Assembly (NCBI RefSeq): GCF_002266465.3
Contig: NZ_CP029427.2
Coordinates: forward strand, 2,358,501 to 2,422,500
Length of the DNA stretch: 64,000 nt
From: Bradyrhizobium symbiodeficiens
GTDB taxonomy: Bacteria > Pseudomonadota > Alphaproteobacteria > Rhizobiales > Xanthobacteraceae
Reading direction: 5' to 3'
A program made the translations under genes and the position numbers. Below, in pieces: positions 26,925 to 36,554 of the stretch (the first letter of the stretch is position 1; each line of letters begins with the position of its first letter). Below the pieces are notes generated by a model. The model searched no databases and was not told the origin of the DNA. It saw only the letters and a list, made by a program, of their open reading frames with translations.

Positions 26925-27913
26925 CACGACACCAGACGTTCGAGCGGCGCGCGGATGCAGCGCGAGAGGTGGTTTTGGCTGACTTCGATCAATGGCGGCG
27001 GCGCCTTGGTGCAGGCGTCCAGCACGAACGGGCAGCGTGCGGCGAAGCGGCAACCGTCAGGCGGCTGCGCCATGTTCGGCACCATGCCCTCGATCGTTGC
27101 GAGCTGTTCAGCGCGATGGTCGAGCCGCGGGATCGAGCCGAGCAGGCCGACGGTGTAGGGATGCTGCGGCGCCGAGAACAACTCGTCCACCGGCGCGCGC
27201 TCGACGATTTCGCCGGCATACATCACCGCGACCTCGTCGCAGACCTCGGCGACGACGCCGAGATCGTGGGTGATCAGGATGATGGCGGCGCCGCTTGCCG
27301 CCTTCAGCTCCCGCATCAGCTCCAGGATCTGGGCCTGCAGAGTGACGTCGAGGGCGGTCGTCGGCTCATCCGCGATCAGCAGGCGCGGATCGCAGGCCAG
27401 CGCCATCGCGATCATCACGCGCTGGCGCATCCCGCCGGAGAGCTTGTGCGGATATTCGTCGATGCGCCGCTCGGGTGAAGGGATGTGGACGCGCCGCAAC
27501 AGCTCGATCGCCCGCTCGCGCGCGCTCTTCCGCGAGCCGCCACGGTGACGCAGGATCGTCTCGACGATCTGGTCGCCGATGGTGAAGCTCGGGTTGAGCG
27601 AAGTCATCGGCTCCTGAAAGATCATCGCGAGCCGGTTGCCGCGGAGGTCGCGCAGCGTCTGGTCCGGGGTCTTCAGCAGGTCGAAGCCGTCGAAGCGGAT
27701 CGCGCCTGATATTTCCGCGCTCTGCTTCGGCAGCAGGCCCATGATGGCCAGGGAGGTCACGCTCTTGCCGCAGCCGGATTCGCCGACGAGGCCGAGCGTC
27801 GCGCCATTGGCGACGCTGAGATCGACGCCGTCGACGGCATGGGTGATCCGGCCGTCGTCGCCGTGAAAGCGGATACGCAGATCCGTGATCTCGATGAGAG
27901 GACCTACGCTCAT
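26924..27913 (-). CDS. Peptide-type ABC ATPase, DppD family (importer 1)
   Basis: 329 residues from ATG 27913. Walker [10 protein letters not shown], signature [15 protein letters not shown], Walker [13 protein letters not shown], His switch [13 protein letters not shown], and the C-terminal [15 protein letters not shown] plus [15 protein letters not shown]. The start overlaps the DUF1028 stop by four bases (ATGA), linking transporter and putative peptidase translationally. It functions as a heterodimer with the DppF subunit. Confidence 0.93.
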
Positions 27914-28620
27914 GCCTGCCTTGCCTGTGCCGCGGCGATGGTGGCGTCGATGACGCTGCGATCGGTGTTGCCGGATGGATTCTGCCGCGTCGGCATGGAG
28001 GGGCGGAAGTGCACCCAGAGCTCCTGGCTGACGCGTTCGAGCCGTTCGAGCTCGCCGAGCGGATCGGGATGGTCGTCGGCGCGGATATCCAGCGCCGGCC
28101 ATTCTTCCTCGCCGTGGATCAGAAGCGCGGCGGACTGCTTGCCGCGCTTGTCGCCGCCGGCGGCTTCGCCCGCGCGCATCGCTGCGAGCAGACGGCGCGG
28201 GAAGGGCAGGCTGTCATTGGCGATATAGGTCTTTGCGGTCTCGTCGAGGACGTCGGCGCCCGCCAGCATGTTGCCTGCGATCGAGAAGCCGCTGCCTGCG
28301 ACGTGCCCGCACCAGTCGACGCAGTCGCGCCCGGTATGTGCGGCGATCTCGCCGCTCTCATCCATGATGTGGATCTGGCGGCTTTCGCGCCCGTCGTCGG
28401 TGGCGAGCAGGGTAGCGAGCACGTCATGCGCGTTCAGGCCATCACGCAGCAGCTTGACGCCATCGATGCCGTAATACGGATTGACGAAGGCCTGGGTCGC
28501 GATGGCGCCGAGGCCGGCAGCAATATAGGGCACACGCGCGCCGACGGCGAAGAAGCGGGTCGCGACCGCGATGCCGAACTGGCCGGTGGCGGAGTCTCGC
28601 GCGATGATCGACCAGGTCAT
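27910..28620 (-). CDS. DUF1028 family protein (Ntn-hydrolase-like)
   Basis: 236 residues opening MTWSIIARDSATGQFGIAVA, the DUF1028 hallmark, with VGARVPYIAAGLGAIATQAF and a central SGFSIAGNMLAGADVLDETA. The family has an Ntn-hydrolase-like fold and often neighbours peptidases and peptide transporters; no reaction is firmly known to me. It sits between the gamma-glutamyltransferase (10 bases upstream) and the DppD gene (overlapping), so a role in cleaving an imported amide or peptide is likely. Confidence 0.88.
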   Translation of the reverse strand: MTWSIIARDSATGQFGIAVATRFFAVGARVPYIAAGLGAIATQAFVNPYYGIDGVKLLRDGLNAHDVLATLLATDDGRESRQIHIMDESGEIAAHTGRDCVDWCGHVAGSGFSIAGNMLAGADVLDETAKTYIANDSLPFPRRLLAAMRAGEAAGGDKRGKQSAALLIHGEEEWPALDIRADDHPDPLGELERLERVSQELWVHFRPSMPTRQNPSGNTDRSVIDATIAAAQARQA

Positions 28621-28630
28621 GTTCTGCCCA

Positions 28631-30436
28631 TCAGCGTCCGGCCGCGTAGCCTTGCATACCGCGCGGATTGGCGGCGGCGCGCCGCCGCATGCCGACGCGC
28701 GAGGCGGCGGTGAGGCGCCCCTCCGACCAGTCCGGTCCGACCTCGACGATGTGTCCTCGCTCGCGAAGATTCTCGATGGTCGCCTTGGGCACGCGGTTCT
28801 CGACCACGAGCACGCCGGGGCGCGCGGTGCGCGGCCAGAACGAGATCGGGAAATGCTCGGAGTGCCAGGCCGGCGCGTCGATTGATTCCTGAAGATTTAG
28901 GTTGCAATGGACGTGGCGCAGAAAGAACTGCGTGATCCACTGGTCCTGCTGGTCGCCGCCGGGCGAGCCCCAGGCGAGATAAGGCTCGCCGTCGCGCAGC
29001 GCCATGGTCGGCGACAGCGTGGTGCGTGGCCGCTTGCCCGGTGCGAGCGAACCGGGTTGGTTCTCCTCCAGATCGAACATTTGTGCGCGGCTGCCGAGGC
29101 AGAAACCCAGTTCGGGAATCACAGGCGAGGATTGCAGCCAGCCCCCTGAAGGCGTCGAGGACACCATGTTGCCGGTTTTGTCGATGATGTCGAAATGCAC
29201 GGTGTCGCCGCGCACCTCGCCGAAGCGCCCGACGGTTGGTTCACCAGCGCCGAGCGCGCCAACCGCCTCGCGCTGGCCTTCAGCGCGGCGCAGCTTGACG
29301 ACACCACCAAGGCCCTCGATCGCGCCGGGCCGGAGATCGAGCGAAGCCTTCTCGGTAACCAGCTTGCGGCGCTCGTCGTTATAGTCGTCCGATAGCAGCG
29401 TCGCGATCGGGATCTCGCTGAATTTGGGGTCGCCGTAAAATTTCTCGCGATCGGCAAAGGCGAGCTTGGCGCATTCGATCTGGAGGTGGATGAACTCGGG
29501 CCCGGTCGGGTCGAGCCCGTCGAGCGCAAAGCCCTTCAGCAGCGCGAGTTGCTGCAGCGTGACGGGGCCCTGGCTCCAGACCCCGGCCTTGCAGACGGTA
29601 TAGCGGCCGTAATCGTAGGTGAGGGGCGCTTCGACGGTTGGTTGCCAGCGTGCCATGTCGTCGGCGGAGAGCACGCCGCGATGCGGTGTGCCGCTGACGT
29701 CCATGACCTCTTGCGTCCGGCAGAACTTGTCGATGGCTTGCGCGACAAAACCTTGCGACCAGGCTTTGCGCGCGCGCTCGATCTCGGCGTCGCGGCCACC
29801 GCCGCCGCTCTCGGCCTCGCTGAGAATGCGGGCGTAGGTTGCGGCCAGCGTCTTGTTGGTGAAGAGCGTGCCGGGCGTCGGCACTTCGCCGTTCGGCAGG
29901 TAGACGGCGGCTGAGGTCGGCCAATGCTTGCGGAACAACTGCTCGACGGTCTGGATCGTGGCGCAGGCGCGCTCGACCAGCGGATAGCCGTCGCGCGCAT
30001 AGGAGATCGCGGGCTCCAGCACGTCGCGCACGCGAATCGTGCCGTAATCGCGCAGCAGCATCATCCAGGATTCAAACGTGCCGGGGACGCAGGCCGCGAG
30101 CAGGCCGGTGCCCGGCACCATGTCGAGGCCTTCGCTCCTGTAATGCGCGATGGTGGCGCGTTCCGGCGCCGGACCCTGGCCGCAGATCACCTCGGTGCGG
30201 CCGCGCTTGACGTCGTGGACGATGATGGGCACATCGCCGCCGGGGCCGTTCAGATGCGGCTCGACCACCTGGAGCGTGAAGGCGGTGGCAACGCCGGCGT
30301 CGAAGGCGTTGCCACCCTTTTCGAGGATGGCCATGCCGACGGCGGTCGCGATCCAGTGCGTGGTGGCGACCACCCCGAACGTGCCCTCGATCTCGGGGCG
30401 CGTCGTGAAGGGATCGGGATTGACGTTGCTGGCCAT
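28631..30436 (-). CDS. ggt: Gamma-glutamyltransferase/hydrolase, apparently cytoplasmic
   Basis: The 601-residue proenzyme has the family start GVVATTHWIATAVGMAILEKGGNAFDAGVA, the loop PHLNGPGGDVP, and the autocleavage site RGDTVHFDIIDKTGN, with Thr412 as candidate N-terminal nucleophile of the small subunit. SPTMALRDGEPYLAWGSPGG matches the conserved C-terminal GSPGG loop. Unlike E. coli Ggt there is no signal peptide: the N-terminus is polar (MASNVNPDPFTTRPEIEG). It should therefore act on substrates brought in by the two flanking importers. The substrate could be glutathione, gamma-glutamyl amines or, in some relatives, acylated beta-lactams. Confidence 0.9.
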   Translation of the reverse strand: MASNVNPDPFTTRPEIEGTFGVVATTHWIATAVGMAILEKGGNAFDAGVATAFTLQVVEPHLNGPGGDVPIIVHDVKRGRTEVICGQGPAPERATIAHYRSEGLDMVPGTGLLAACVPGTFESWMMLLRDYGTIRVRDVLEPAISYARDGYPLVERACATIQTVEQLFRKHWPTSAAVYLPNGEVPTPGTLFTNKTLAATYARILSEAESGGGGRDAEIERARKAWSQGFVAQAIDKFCRTQEVMDVSGTPHRGVLSADDMARWQPTVEAPLTYDYGRYTVCKAGVWSQGPVTLQQLALLKGFALDGLDPTGPEFIHLQIECAKLAFADREKFYGDPKFSEIPIATLLSDDYNDERRKLVTEKASLDLRPGAIEGLGGVVKLRRAEGQREAVGALGAGEPTVGRFGEVRGDTVHFDIIDKTGNMVSSTPSGGWLQSSPVIPELGFCLGSRAQMFDLEENQPGSLAPGKRPRTTLSPTMALRDGEPYLAWGSPGGDQQDQWITQFFLRHVHCNLNLQESIDAPAWHSEHFPISFWPRTARPGVLVVENRVPKATIENLRERGHIVEVGPDWSEGRLTAASRVGMRRRAAANPRGMQGYAAGR

Positions 30437-30518
30437 AGGTTACCTCATTTGCGACGCGCGCAATTGATCACAGCCCGTGCTGGGATGCCAAATGCACAGG
30501 CCGCATGGCACGCGTGCG

Positions 30519-31508
30519 TCACGCCGGGACCGGCGCGGTGTTCACCGCGTGACAGGCGACGCCGTCGATCAGTTCCGGCGTCTCCTTACGGCAGAGATCG
30601 AACGCCAGCGGACAGCGCGGATTGAAGGCGCAGCCGGGCGGCGGATTGATGGGGTTCGGGATCTCGCCTTTCACCGGAATGCGCTGGCGGCCGCTCATGG
30701 TGAGGTCGGGCACGGCACCCAGCAGCATCTTGGTGTAGGGCATGCGCGGGCGGGCGAACAATTCCTTGCCTTCCGCGATCTCGACGATGCGGCCGAGATA
30801 CATCACGCCGACGCGGCTCGCCATGTGGCGGACCACGGCAAGGTTGTGGCTGATGAACATGTAGGTCAGGCCGAACTTGTCCTGGAGGTCGCGCATCAGG
30901 TTCAGGATCTGCGCCTGCACGGAGACGTCGAGCGCCGAGGTCGGCTCGTCGCAAACGATGAACTCGGCATCCGATGCAAGCGCCCGGGCGATTGCGATGC
31001 GCTGGCGCTGGCCGCCGGAGAATTCGTGCGGAAACTTGAGCCGGTCGTCGGGATGCAGGCCGACCAGGCTGAGCAACTCGCCGACACGGGCCTGGATGTC
31101 GCGCTCGCCCTGGATCAGGTCGAAGGCGCGGATCGGCTCGGAGATGATGGCATCCACCCGAAAGCGCGGGTTCAGGCTCGCATAGGGATCCTGGAAGATC
31201 ATCTGGATGCGTCGGCGCAGCTTGCGGCGCGCCGGCGCCTGCCGCGGATCTGTCATCGAGACGCCGTCGATCAGCACGTCGCCTGAGCTCGGGGGCAACA
31301 AGCCGACGACCATCCGCGCCACGGTGGTCTTGCCCGAACCGGATTCGCCGACCAACGCAAACGTCTCGCCCTTCCTGATGTCGAAGGTGACGTGATCGAC
31401 CGCCTTGAGATATTCGAGATGCCCGCCTTCGAGCATGCGGTTGAGCCAGGGTTTTGAAACGTCGAACACCCGGCGCAGATTTGTGGCCTGGACGAAGGGC
31501 GCGCTCAT
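30519..31508 (-). CDS. Peptide-type ABC ATPase, DppF family (importer 2)
   Basis: 329 residues. Walker A GESGSGKTT, signature FSGGQRQRIAIARAL, Walker B FIVCDEPTSALD, switch FISHNLAVVRHMA, and C-terminal CAFNPRCPLAFDLC. An insertion near residue 20 (KPWLNRMLEGGHLEYLKAV) is common in DppF. The ATG at 31508 overlaps the stop of the DppD gene (ATGA). The 82 bases to the ggt start contain no evident terminator, so read-through into the ggt operon is possible. Confidence 0.93.
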   Translation of the reverse strand: MSAPFVQATNLRRVFDVSKPWLNRMLEGGHLEYLKAVDHVTFDIRKGETFALVGESGSGKTTVARMVVGLLPPSSGDVLIDGVSMTDPRQAPARRKLRRRIQMIFQDPYASLNPRFRVDAIISEPIRAFDLIQGERDIQARVGELLSLVGLHPDDRLKFPHEFSGGQRQRIAIARALASDAEFIVCDEPTSALDVSVQAQILNLMRDLQDKFGLTYMFISHNLAVVRHMASRVGVMYLGRIVEIAEGKELFARPRMPYTKMLLGAVPDLTMSGRQRIPVKGEIPNPINPPPGCAFNPRCPLAFDLCRKETPELIDGVACHAVNTAPVPA

Positions 31509-32491
31509 GCCGCGCTCTCCGCCGGCACGTCGTCATAGAGATGGCAGGCGACCGATTGCGCACCGCGCGGCAGCGGTTCGGGTCGATCGACACGACAGCG
31601 GTCGAACGCGAACGCGCAGCGTGGATTGAACGAGCAGCCGCGCGGGATCGCCGACAACCGCGGCATCGAGCCGGGAATCTGCATGAGACGCTTGTCGTCG
31701 CCGGCAAGCGTCGGGATCGCGCCCATCAAGCCCTTGGCATAGGGATGCAGCGGATTCTTCACGACATCCTGGACCGGACCGATCTCGGCGACACGGCCGG
31801 CATACATCACGGCGACGCGGTCGGAGGTCTCCGCGATCACGCCCATGTCGTGCGTCACCAGCATCACGGCGGTGCCGTGGTCGCGTCCGAGCCGCTTGAT
31901 CAGCGAGATGATCTGCGCCTGCACGGAGACGTCGAGCGCGGTGGTCGGCTCGTCCGCGATGATCAGCTCGGGCTCGGCGCAGATCGCGAGCGCAATCACG
32001 ACGCGCTGGCGCATGCCGCCGGAGAATTCGTGCGGGTAGCCGTCGATGCGCTTTTCCGGGGCGGGAATGCCGACCTCGGCGAGCAGGTCGATGGCGCGGC
32101 GGCGGGCGGCCGTCTCGGACAGGTTCAGGTGGGTTCTGATCGTCTCGACGATCTGGTCGCCGACCCGGTAGAGCGGATTGAGCGAGGTGAGGGGGTCCTG
32201 GAAGATCATGCCGATCCGTTTTCCACGGATGCGGCGCATCTCCTCGGGCGGCAGATTGTCGATGCGCAGCCCGGCGAGATGAATCTCGCCGCCGGCGATG
32301 CGGCCGGGCGGGTCGATCAGGCCGATCACGGCGAGGCCGGTGACGGACTTGCCGGCGCCGGATTCGCCGACCACGCCCAGCACCTCGCCCTTGGCGATGT
32401 CGAAGGAGACGCCGTCGATGGCGCGCAGCGTGCCGCGGCGGGAGGCGAACTCCACCTGAAGGTTGCGGACGGACAGGATGGGCTCGGTCAT
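31505..32491 (-). CDS. Peptide-type ABC ATPase, DppD family (importer 2)
   Basis: 328 residues. Walker A GESGAGKSV, signature [15 protein letters not shown], Walker [13 protein letters not shown], switch LVTHDMGVIAETS, and C-terminal CSFNPRCAFAFDRC. It forms a heterodimer with the adjacent DppF subunit. The start lies 28 bases after the DppC-type permease. Sequence differs clearly from the importer 1 homologue, so the two importers are not a recent duplication. Confidence 0.93.
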   Translation of the reverse strand: MTEPILSVRNLQVEFASRRGTLRAIDGVSFDIAKGEVLGVVGESGAGKSVTGLAVIGLIDPPGRIAGGEIHLAGLRIDNLPPEEMRRIRGKRIGMIFQDPLTSLNPLYRVGDQIVETIRTHLNLSETAARRRAIDLLAEVGIPAPEKRIDGYPHEFSGGMRQRVVIALAICAEPELIIADEPTTALDVSVQAQIISLIKRLGRDHGTAVMLVTHDMGVIAETSDRVAVMYAGRVAEIGPVQDVVKNPLHPYAKGLMGAIPTLAGDDKRLMQIPGSMPRLSAIPRGCSFNPRCAFAFDRCRVDRPEPLPRGAQSVACHLYDDVPAESAA

Positions 32492-32519
32492 GAGTGAGGC
32501 GCTCTTGTCGAGATTTTGC

Positions 32520-33491
32520 TCATCGGAGCTTCGGGTTGAGCGCGTCGCGCAGCCAGTCGCCGAGCAGGTTGATCGACAGGATCAGGCCCGCCAGCGCGAT
32601 GCCGGGGAATGCGACGATCCACCATTCGCCCGCGAACAGATAATTGTTGCCGATGCGGATCAGCGTGCCGAGCGAAGGCATGGTGTCGGGCAGGCCGACG
32701 CCGAGGAAGGACAGCGTCGCCTCGGTGATGATCGCCAGCGCGAGGTTGATGGTGGCGATGACCAGGATCGGGCCCATCGTGTTCGGCAGCACGTGCCGCA
32801 GCATGATCTTCGGCGCAGGCAGGCCGATCAGCTGCGCGGCGGCCACATAGTCCTTGTTCTTCTCGACCATCACGGAGCCGCGCACCGTCCTTGCATATCC
32901 GACCCAGAAACTCAGGCCGATCGAGATCACCAGCACCACCAGCATGCTGGTGGCATCCAGGCGGTTGCCGAGGATCGATTTCGCGATGCCGTTGACCAGC
33001 AGAGCGATCAGAATGGCGGGAAAGGTCAGTTGCACGTCGGCGATCCGCATGATCACGCCGTCGATCGCGCCGCCGAAATAGCCGGCGATCAGCCCGAGCG
33101 CGATCCCGAGCGCGCCGGCGAAGATCACGCCGGCCACGCCGACGGCGAGCGAGATGCGCATTCCGTAGAGAATGGCGGAGAACACGTCGCGGCCCTGCTC
33201 GTCGGTGCCGAGCAGGAACGGGCTCTGGCCGTCGGCGGTCCAGAGCGGTGAGATGCGCGAGTTCATCAACTGAAGCTGCGCCGGATCGAACGGGTTCTGC
33301 ACCGCAAGCACGGATGCAAAGATCGCGAGCAGGAAGAGCAGCGCGGTGATGGCCGCCGCCACCATGGTCAGCTTGGATTGGCGGAACGAATAGAAGATGT
33401 CGCTGTCGAGGGCGCGGCTGAGCCAGCTGCGACCGGCATGCGGGGGCGGCGCGCTCTGCTTGTCGGAATTGGAGGCGACGGCGTCGGACAT
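32520..33491 (-). CDS. Peptide-type ABC permease, DppC family (importer 2)
   Basis: 323 residues. An N-terminal polar segment, TM1 (LTMVAAAITALLFLLAIFAS), the periplasmic QSPFLLGTDEQGRDVFSAIL motif of OppC/DppC, and the EAA loop YVAAAQLIGLPAPKIMLRHV. It follows the DppB-type gene by nine bases. About six membrane helices are expected, with the N-terminal OppC_N domain before the transport domain. Confidence 0.92.
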   Translation of the reverse strand: MSDAVASNSDKQSAPPPHAGRSWLSRALDSDIFYSFRQSKLTMVAAAITALLFLLAIFASVLAVQNPFDPAQLQLMNSRISPLWTADGQSPFLLGTDEQGRDVFSAILYGMRISLAVGVAGVIFAGALGIALGLIAGYFGGAIDGVIMRIADVQLTFPAILIALLVNGIAKSILGNRLDATSMLVVLVISIGLSFWVGYARTVRGSVMVEKNKDYVAAAQLIGLPAPKIMLRHVLPNTMGPILVIATINLALAIITEATLSFLGVGLPDTMPSLGTLIRIGNNYLFAGEWWIVAFPGIALAGLILSINLLGDWLRDALNPKLR

Positions 33492-33500
33492 GCAAGGGCC

Positions 33501-34481
33501 TTATGTAGCGCGGCCGACGGTCGCGCGCAGGCGCGGATCGACCACGGTGTAGAGGATGTCGACCACCAGATTGATGGTGACGAAGATCAGCGAGACCATG
33601 AGCAGGTAGGCGGCCATGATCGGGATATCGACGTTCTGCACGGCCTGCACGAACAGGAGACCCATGCCCGGCCACTGGAACACAGTTTCGGTGATGATCG
33701 AAAATGCAATAACCGAGCCAAACTGAAGTCCGGCCACCGTGATCACGGGGATCAGCGTGTTCTTCAGCGCGTGGCCGAAATGGATGGCGCGAGTGGTCAG
33801 TCCGCGGGCGCGGGCGAAGCGGATATAGTCGGTTCGCAGCACTTCAAGCATCTCCGCGCGTACCAGCCGCATGATCAGGGTCATCTGGAACAGGCCGAGG
33901 GTGATCGAGGGCATGATCAATGCCTTCAGCCCCGACAGCGTGAGCAGGCCCGTCGTCCACCAGCCGAGCTTGACCACCTCGCCGCGGCCGAACGAGGGCA
34001 ACCAGCCCAATGTCACGGCGAACAGATATATCAGCAGGATGCCGATCAGGAAGGTCGGCAGTGAGATGCCTACAAGCGAAACCGCCTGGAACAACTTGGC
34101 GAGCACGGTGTCGCGTCTCAGCGCCGAGTACACGCCCATCAGGATGCCGCAGACCATCGCAAATACGGTTGCGCAGATCGCAAGCTCCAGCGTTGCGGGC
34201 AGGCGCTCCATCAGCAGCGCCGAGACCGGCTGGCGAAACTGATAGGAGACGCCGAACTTGAATTGCGCGGCATCGCCGAAATAGCGGATGAACTGCACCG
34301 GCACGGGATCGTCGAGGCCGAGCGATTTGCGCACGGCTTCGCGCTCGGCCGCAGGCGTATCCAGCGAGACGATCTGGTTGATGGGGTCGCCGGCGAAACG
34401 GAACATCGAGAACGCGATGATGCCGACGGCGAACATGACGCCGATGGCCTGCACGGCACGGCGAAGTGTGAAAGCGAGCAT
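33501..34481 (-). CDS. Peptide-type ABC permease, DppB family (importer 2)
   Basis: 326 residues from ATG 34481, with AAGGA about ten bases upstream; a GTG at 34490 would give three more residues. It starts MLAFTLRRAVQAIGVMFAVG and carries the EAA loop DYIRFARARGLTTRAIHFGH, then KNTLIPVITVAGLQFGSVIA and GLLFVQAVQNVDIPIMAAYL, as in DppB. It is separated from the binding-protein gene by 103 bases containing a terminator-like hairpin, which should set it at lower expression than the binding protein. Confidence 0.92.
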   Translation of the reverse strand: MLAFTLRRAVQAIGVMFAVGIIAFSMFRFAGDPINQIVSLDTPAAEREAVRKSLGLDDPVPVQFIRYFGDAAQFKFGVSYQFRQPVSALLMERLPATLELAICATVFAMVCGILMGVYSALRRDTVLAKLFQAVSLVGISLPTFLIGILLIYLFAVTLGWLPSFGRGEVVKLGWWTTGLLTLSGLKALIMPSITLGLFQMTLIMRLVRAEMLEVLRTDYIRFARARGLTTRAIHFGHALKNTLIPVITVAGLQFGSVIAFSIITETVFQWPGMGLLFVQAVQNVDIPIMAAYLLMVSLIFVTINLVVDILYTVVDPRLRATVGRAT

Positions 34482-34530
34482 TCCTTCCACTTCCTTAGCG
34501 GAGCGTCCGGTCGACGTCGTTGCCGGCCGG

Positions 34531-34568
34531 AAAAGGAAAGGTCCCGGAAGCCTGATGCCGCCGGGACC
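34531..34568 (-). terminator. Attenuating hairpin between binding-protein and permease genes
   Basis: On the minus strand GGTCCCGG (34568-34561) pairs with CCGGGACC (34547-34540), followed by TTTCCTTTT (34539-34531). It lies just past the binding-protein stop and before the DppB start. Such partial terminators are common where the periplasmic receptor must outnumber the permease. Confidence 0.7.
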
Positions 34569-34584
34569 CTGTGTTCAAACGACG

Positions 34585-36180
34585 TTAGTCCTTCTTGGTG
34601 GCCCCTTGGAACATGACGAGGTTGTCGGCACGCTGCGGCAGGTTCACCTTCTTGGAAACACCCCAGGCCAGAGCCTGCTGGTGCAGCGGGATGTACGCCC
34701 AGTCCTTGATGCTGATCTCATAGGCCTGCTTGATCAGCTGATTGCGCTTGGCGGTGTCGGTTTCGACCAGCACCTTGTCGGTGATCGCGTCGAAATCCTT
34801 GTTGCAGTAACCGCCGAGATTGGCCTCGCCGCGCGAGGATTTCGGATCGGTTCGGCAGCCCATGATGTCATAGAGCACGTTATGGGAGTCCATCGTGCTC
34901 GGCGTCCAGCCCAGCAAGTAGAACGAGGTCTGGTAGCCGCCCTGTTTCAGCACCTTGGCGAAATACTGCGCCTTGGGCTGGGCCAGCAGGTTGATCTTGA
35001 CGCCGATGCGGGCAAGCATGCCGACCACGGCCTGGCAGATCGCGGCATCGTTGACGTAGCGATCGTTCGGACAGTCCATGGTGACCTCGAAGCCGTCGGG
35101 GTAACCGGCCTCGGCCAGGAGCTTCTTGGCGCCATCAGGATCGAATTTCGGCCGCGTGAAGTCCTTTGAGAGCGCGAACAACTCCGGGGCGATCATCAGC
35201 GCCGACGGCGTCGACAGCCCGCGCATCACGCGCGTCTTGATCAGCTCGATGTCGATCCCCTTGTAGAAGGCTTCGCGGACGCGGGCGTCCTTGAACGGGT
35301 TCTTGCCCTTGATGTTGGAATAGAGCAGGTCGTCGCGGGTCTGGTCGAAGCCGATGAAGATGGTGCGCAGCTCCGGCCCCTTCAGCACCTGGGCGTTCGG
35401 GCTCGCATCGACGCGAGCGATATCCTGGATCGGCACCGGCTCGATGACGTCGACCTCGCCCGAGAGCAGCGCGGCGACACGGGTGGCATCCGAGGCAATC
35501 GGGGTGAAGATGATCTCCTTCAGATTGCCTTCCATCTTGCCCCAGTAATTGGGGTTGGCCTTGAACACGGTCTTCACGCCGGGCTGGTGGCTCTCGATGA
35601 TGAAGGGACCCGTGCCGTTCTCGTGCAGCGCCGCGTAGCTCGGCGATGTCGCGGACACCGGAGTCGGCTCGACGGCGTTGTTCGCCTCGGCCCACTTCTT
35701 GTCCATGATGTACCAGACGTCCCATGACGAATGCAGGATGGGATTGGGCGAGGGCAGGACGAAATCGACGGTGTAGTCGTCGACCTTGACGACCTTGACG
35801 CCTGGCGCGAGGCGGGTCTGCATGTTGGAGTTCTTGTTGCGGACACGGTCGGCGGAGAACACGACGTCGTCGGCGGTGAAGGGATCACCATTGTGGAATT
35901 TGACCCCCTTGCGCAGATGGAAGCGCCAGCGGGTCGGCTCCGGCGTCTCCCAGCTTTCCGCCAGAGCCGGGATGATCTTGAGATCCTTGTCGCGCGCGGT
36001 CAGGCCCTGATAGACGTGACCGAGATGGGCGTGGGTTGTGGACTCGTTCAGCGAGTATGGGTCAAGCGACTTCAGGTCACCCTGGTTGGCATAGCGCAGC
36101 GTCTGGCTCGACGCCGGGGAGACCGTCAACGCAAGCATACCGGCGAGCGTCGCCGCAAACAGACTTCGACTAACTGACAT
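34585..36180 (-). CDS. Peptide-type ABC substrate-binding protein, SBP_bac_5 (importer 2)
   Basis: 531 residues from ATG 36180; the open frame upstream to 36501 lacks homology cues and is not used. A signal peptide (SLFAATLAGMLALTVSPASS) precedes TLRYANQGDLKSLDPYSLNE. The core has WRFHLRKGVKFHNGDPFTAD and NGTGPFIIESHQPGVKTVFK, as in DppA/OppA-like receptors. It is the first gene of the twelve-gene minus-strand run, and its promoter must lie in 36181-36554. The ligand is unknown. Confidence 0.92.
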   Translation of the reverse strand: MSVSRSLFAATLAGMLALTVSPASSQTLRYANQGDLKSLDPYSLNESTTHAHLGHVYQGLTARDKDLKIIPALAESWETPEPTRWRFHLRKGVKFHNGDPFTADDVVFSADRVRNKNSNMQTRLAPGVKVVKVDDYTVDFVLPSPNPILHSSWDVWYIMDKKWAEANNAVEPTPVSATSPSYAALHENGTGPFIIESHQPGVKTVFKANPNYWGKMEGNLKEIIFTPIASDATRVAALLSGEVDVIEPVPIQDIARVDASPNAQVLKGPELRTIFIGFDQTRDDLLYSNIKGKNPFKDARVREAFYKGIDIELIKTRVMRGLSTPSALMIAPELFALSKDFTRPKFDPDGAKKLLAEAGYPDGFEVTMDCPNDRYVNDAAICQAVVGMLARIGVKINLLAQPKAQYFAKVLKQGGYQTSFYLLGWTPSTMDSHNVLYDIMGCRTDPKSSRGEANLGGYCNKDFDAITDKVLVETDTAKRNQLIKQAYEISIKDWAYIPLHQQALAWGVSKKVNLPQRADNLVMFQGATKKD

Positions 36181-36554
36181 TCTTGACCCTCTCCACACCG
36201 CCGTGCCGGTGATTTTTGATTGTTCGGCCGGCTGATCAATCCATGTTGCCCAGAGTTCTCGGCCCGTGCAAGCGCCATTCCAGCAAGGAACGCGCCAAGT
36301 TGCACCGCTGTGCAGCAATGCTGACCAGCAGTTTGAGGGTGAAAGCTTCGTGGGCGATATTCGACCTTCGACCTGTGAATTCGCCGGATCGGTGTGGCAA
36401 CGCCTCCGCCGCGGGGGGCTTCGCCAAGCGGTTTGATTGACCATAACCTCGATTGCAGAAGCCGGCGCCCTGCCGTCCGCCTCAGGTCGCTTGCGTTGCA
36501 CGCCTTGTCGCGGCGATACTCCGCCAGGCTACTCGAATCTCATCTGGAGGGGAC
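36181..36554. promoter_or_regulatory. Divergent intergenic region with a short palindrome
   Basis: 374 bases between the importer 2 operon (minus) and the DUF6489 gene (plus). I see no convincing gene. TGCAC (36301-36305) and GTGCA (36310-36314) form a short perfect inverted repeat about 120 bases upstream of the binding-protein start and could be a regulator site. AGGGG just before 36555 serves DUF6489. No clear sigma-70 boxes could be assigned. Confidence 0.35.

Noticed and set aside
36181..36501. An N-terminal extension of the importer 2 receptor.
   Set aside because: The signal peptide starts at 36180, and the extension is Cys/Trp/Arg-rich with no resemblance to a receptor.
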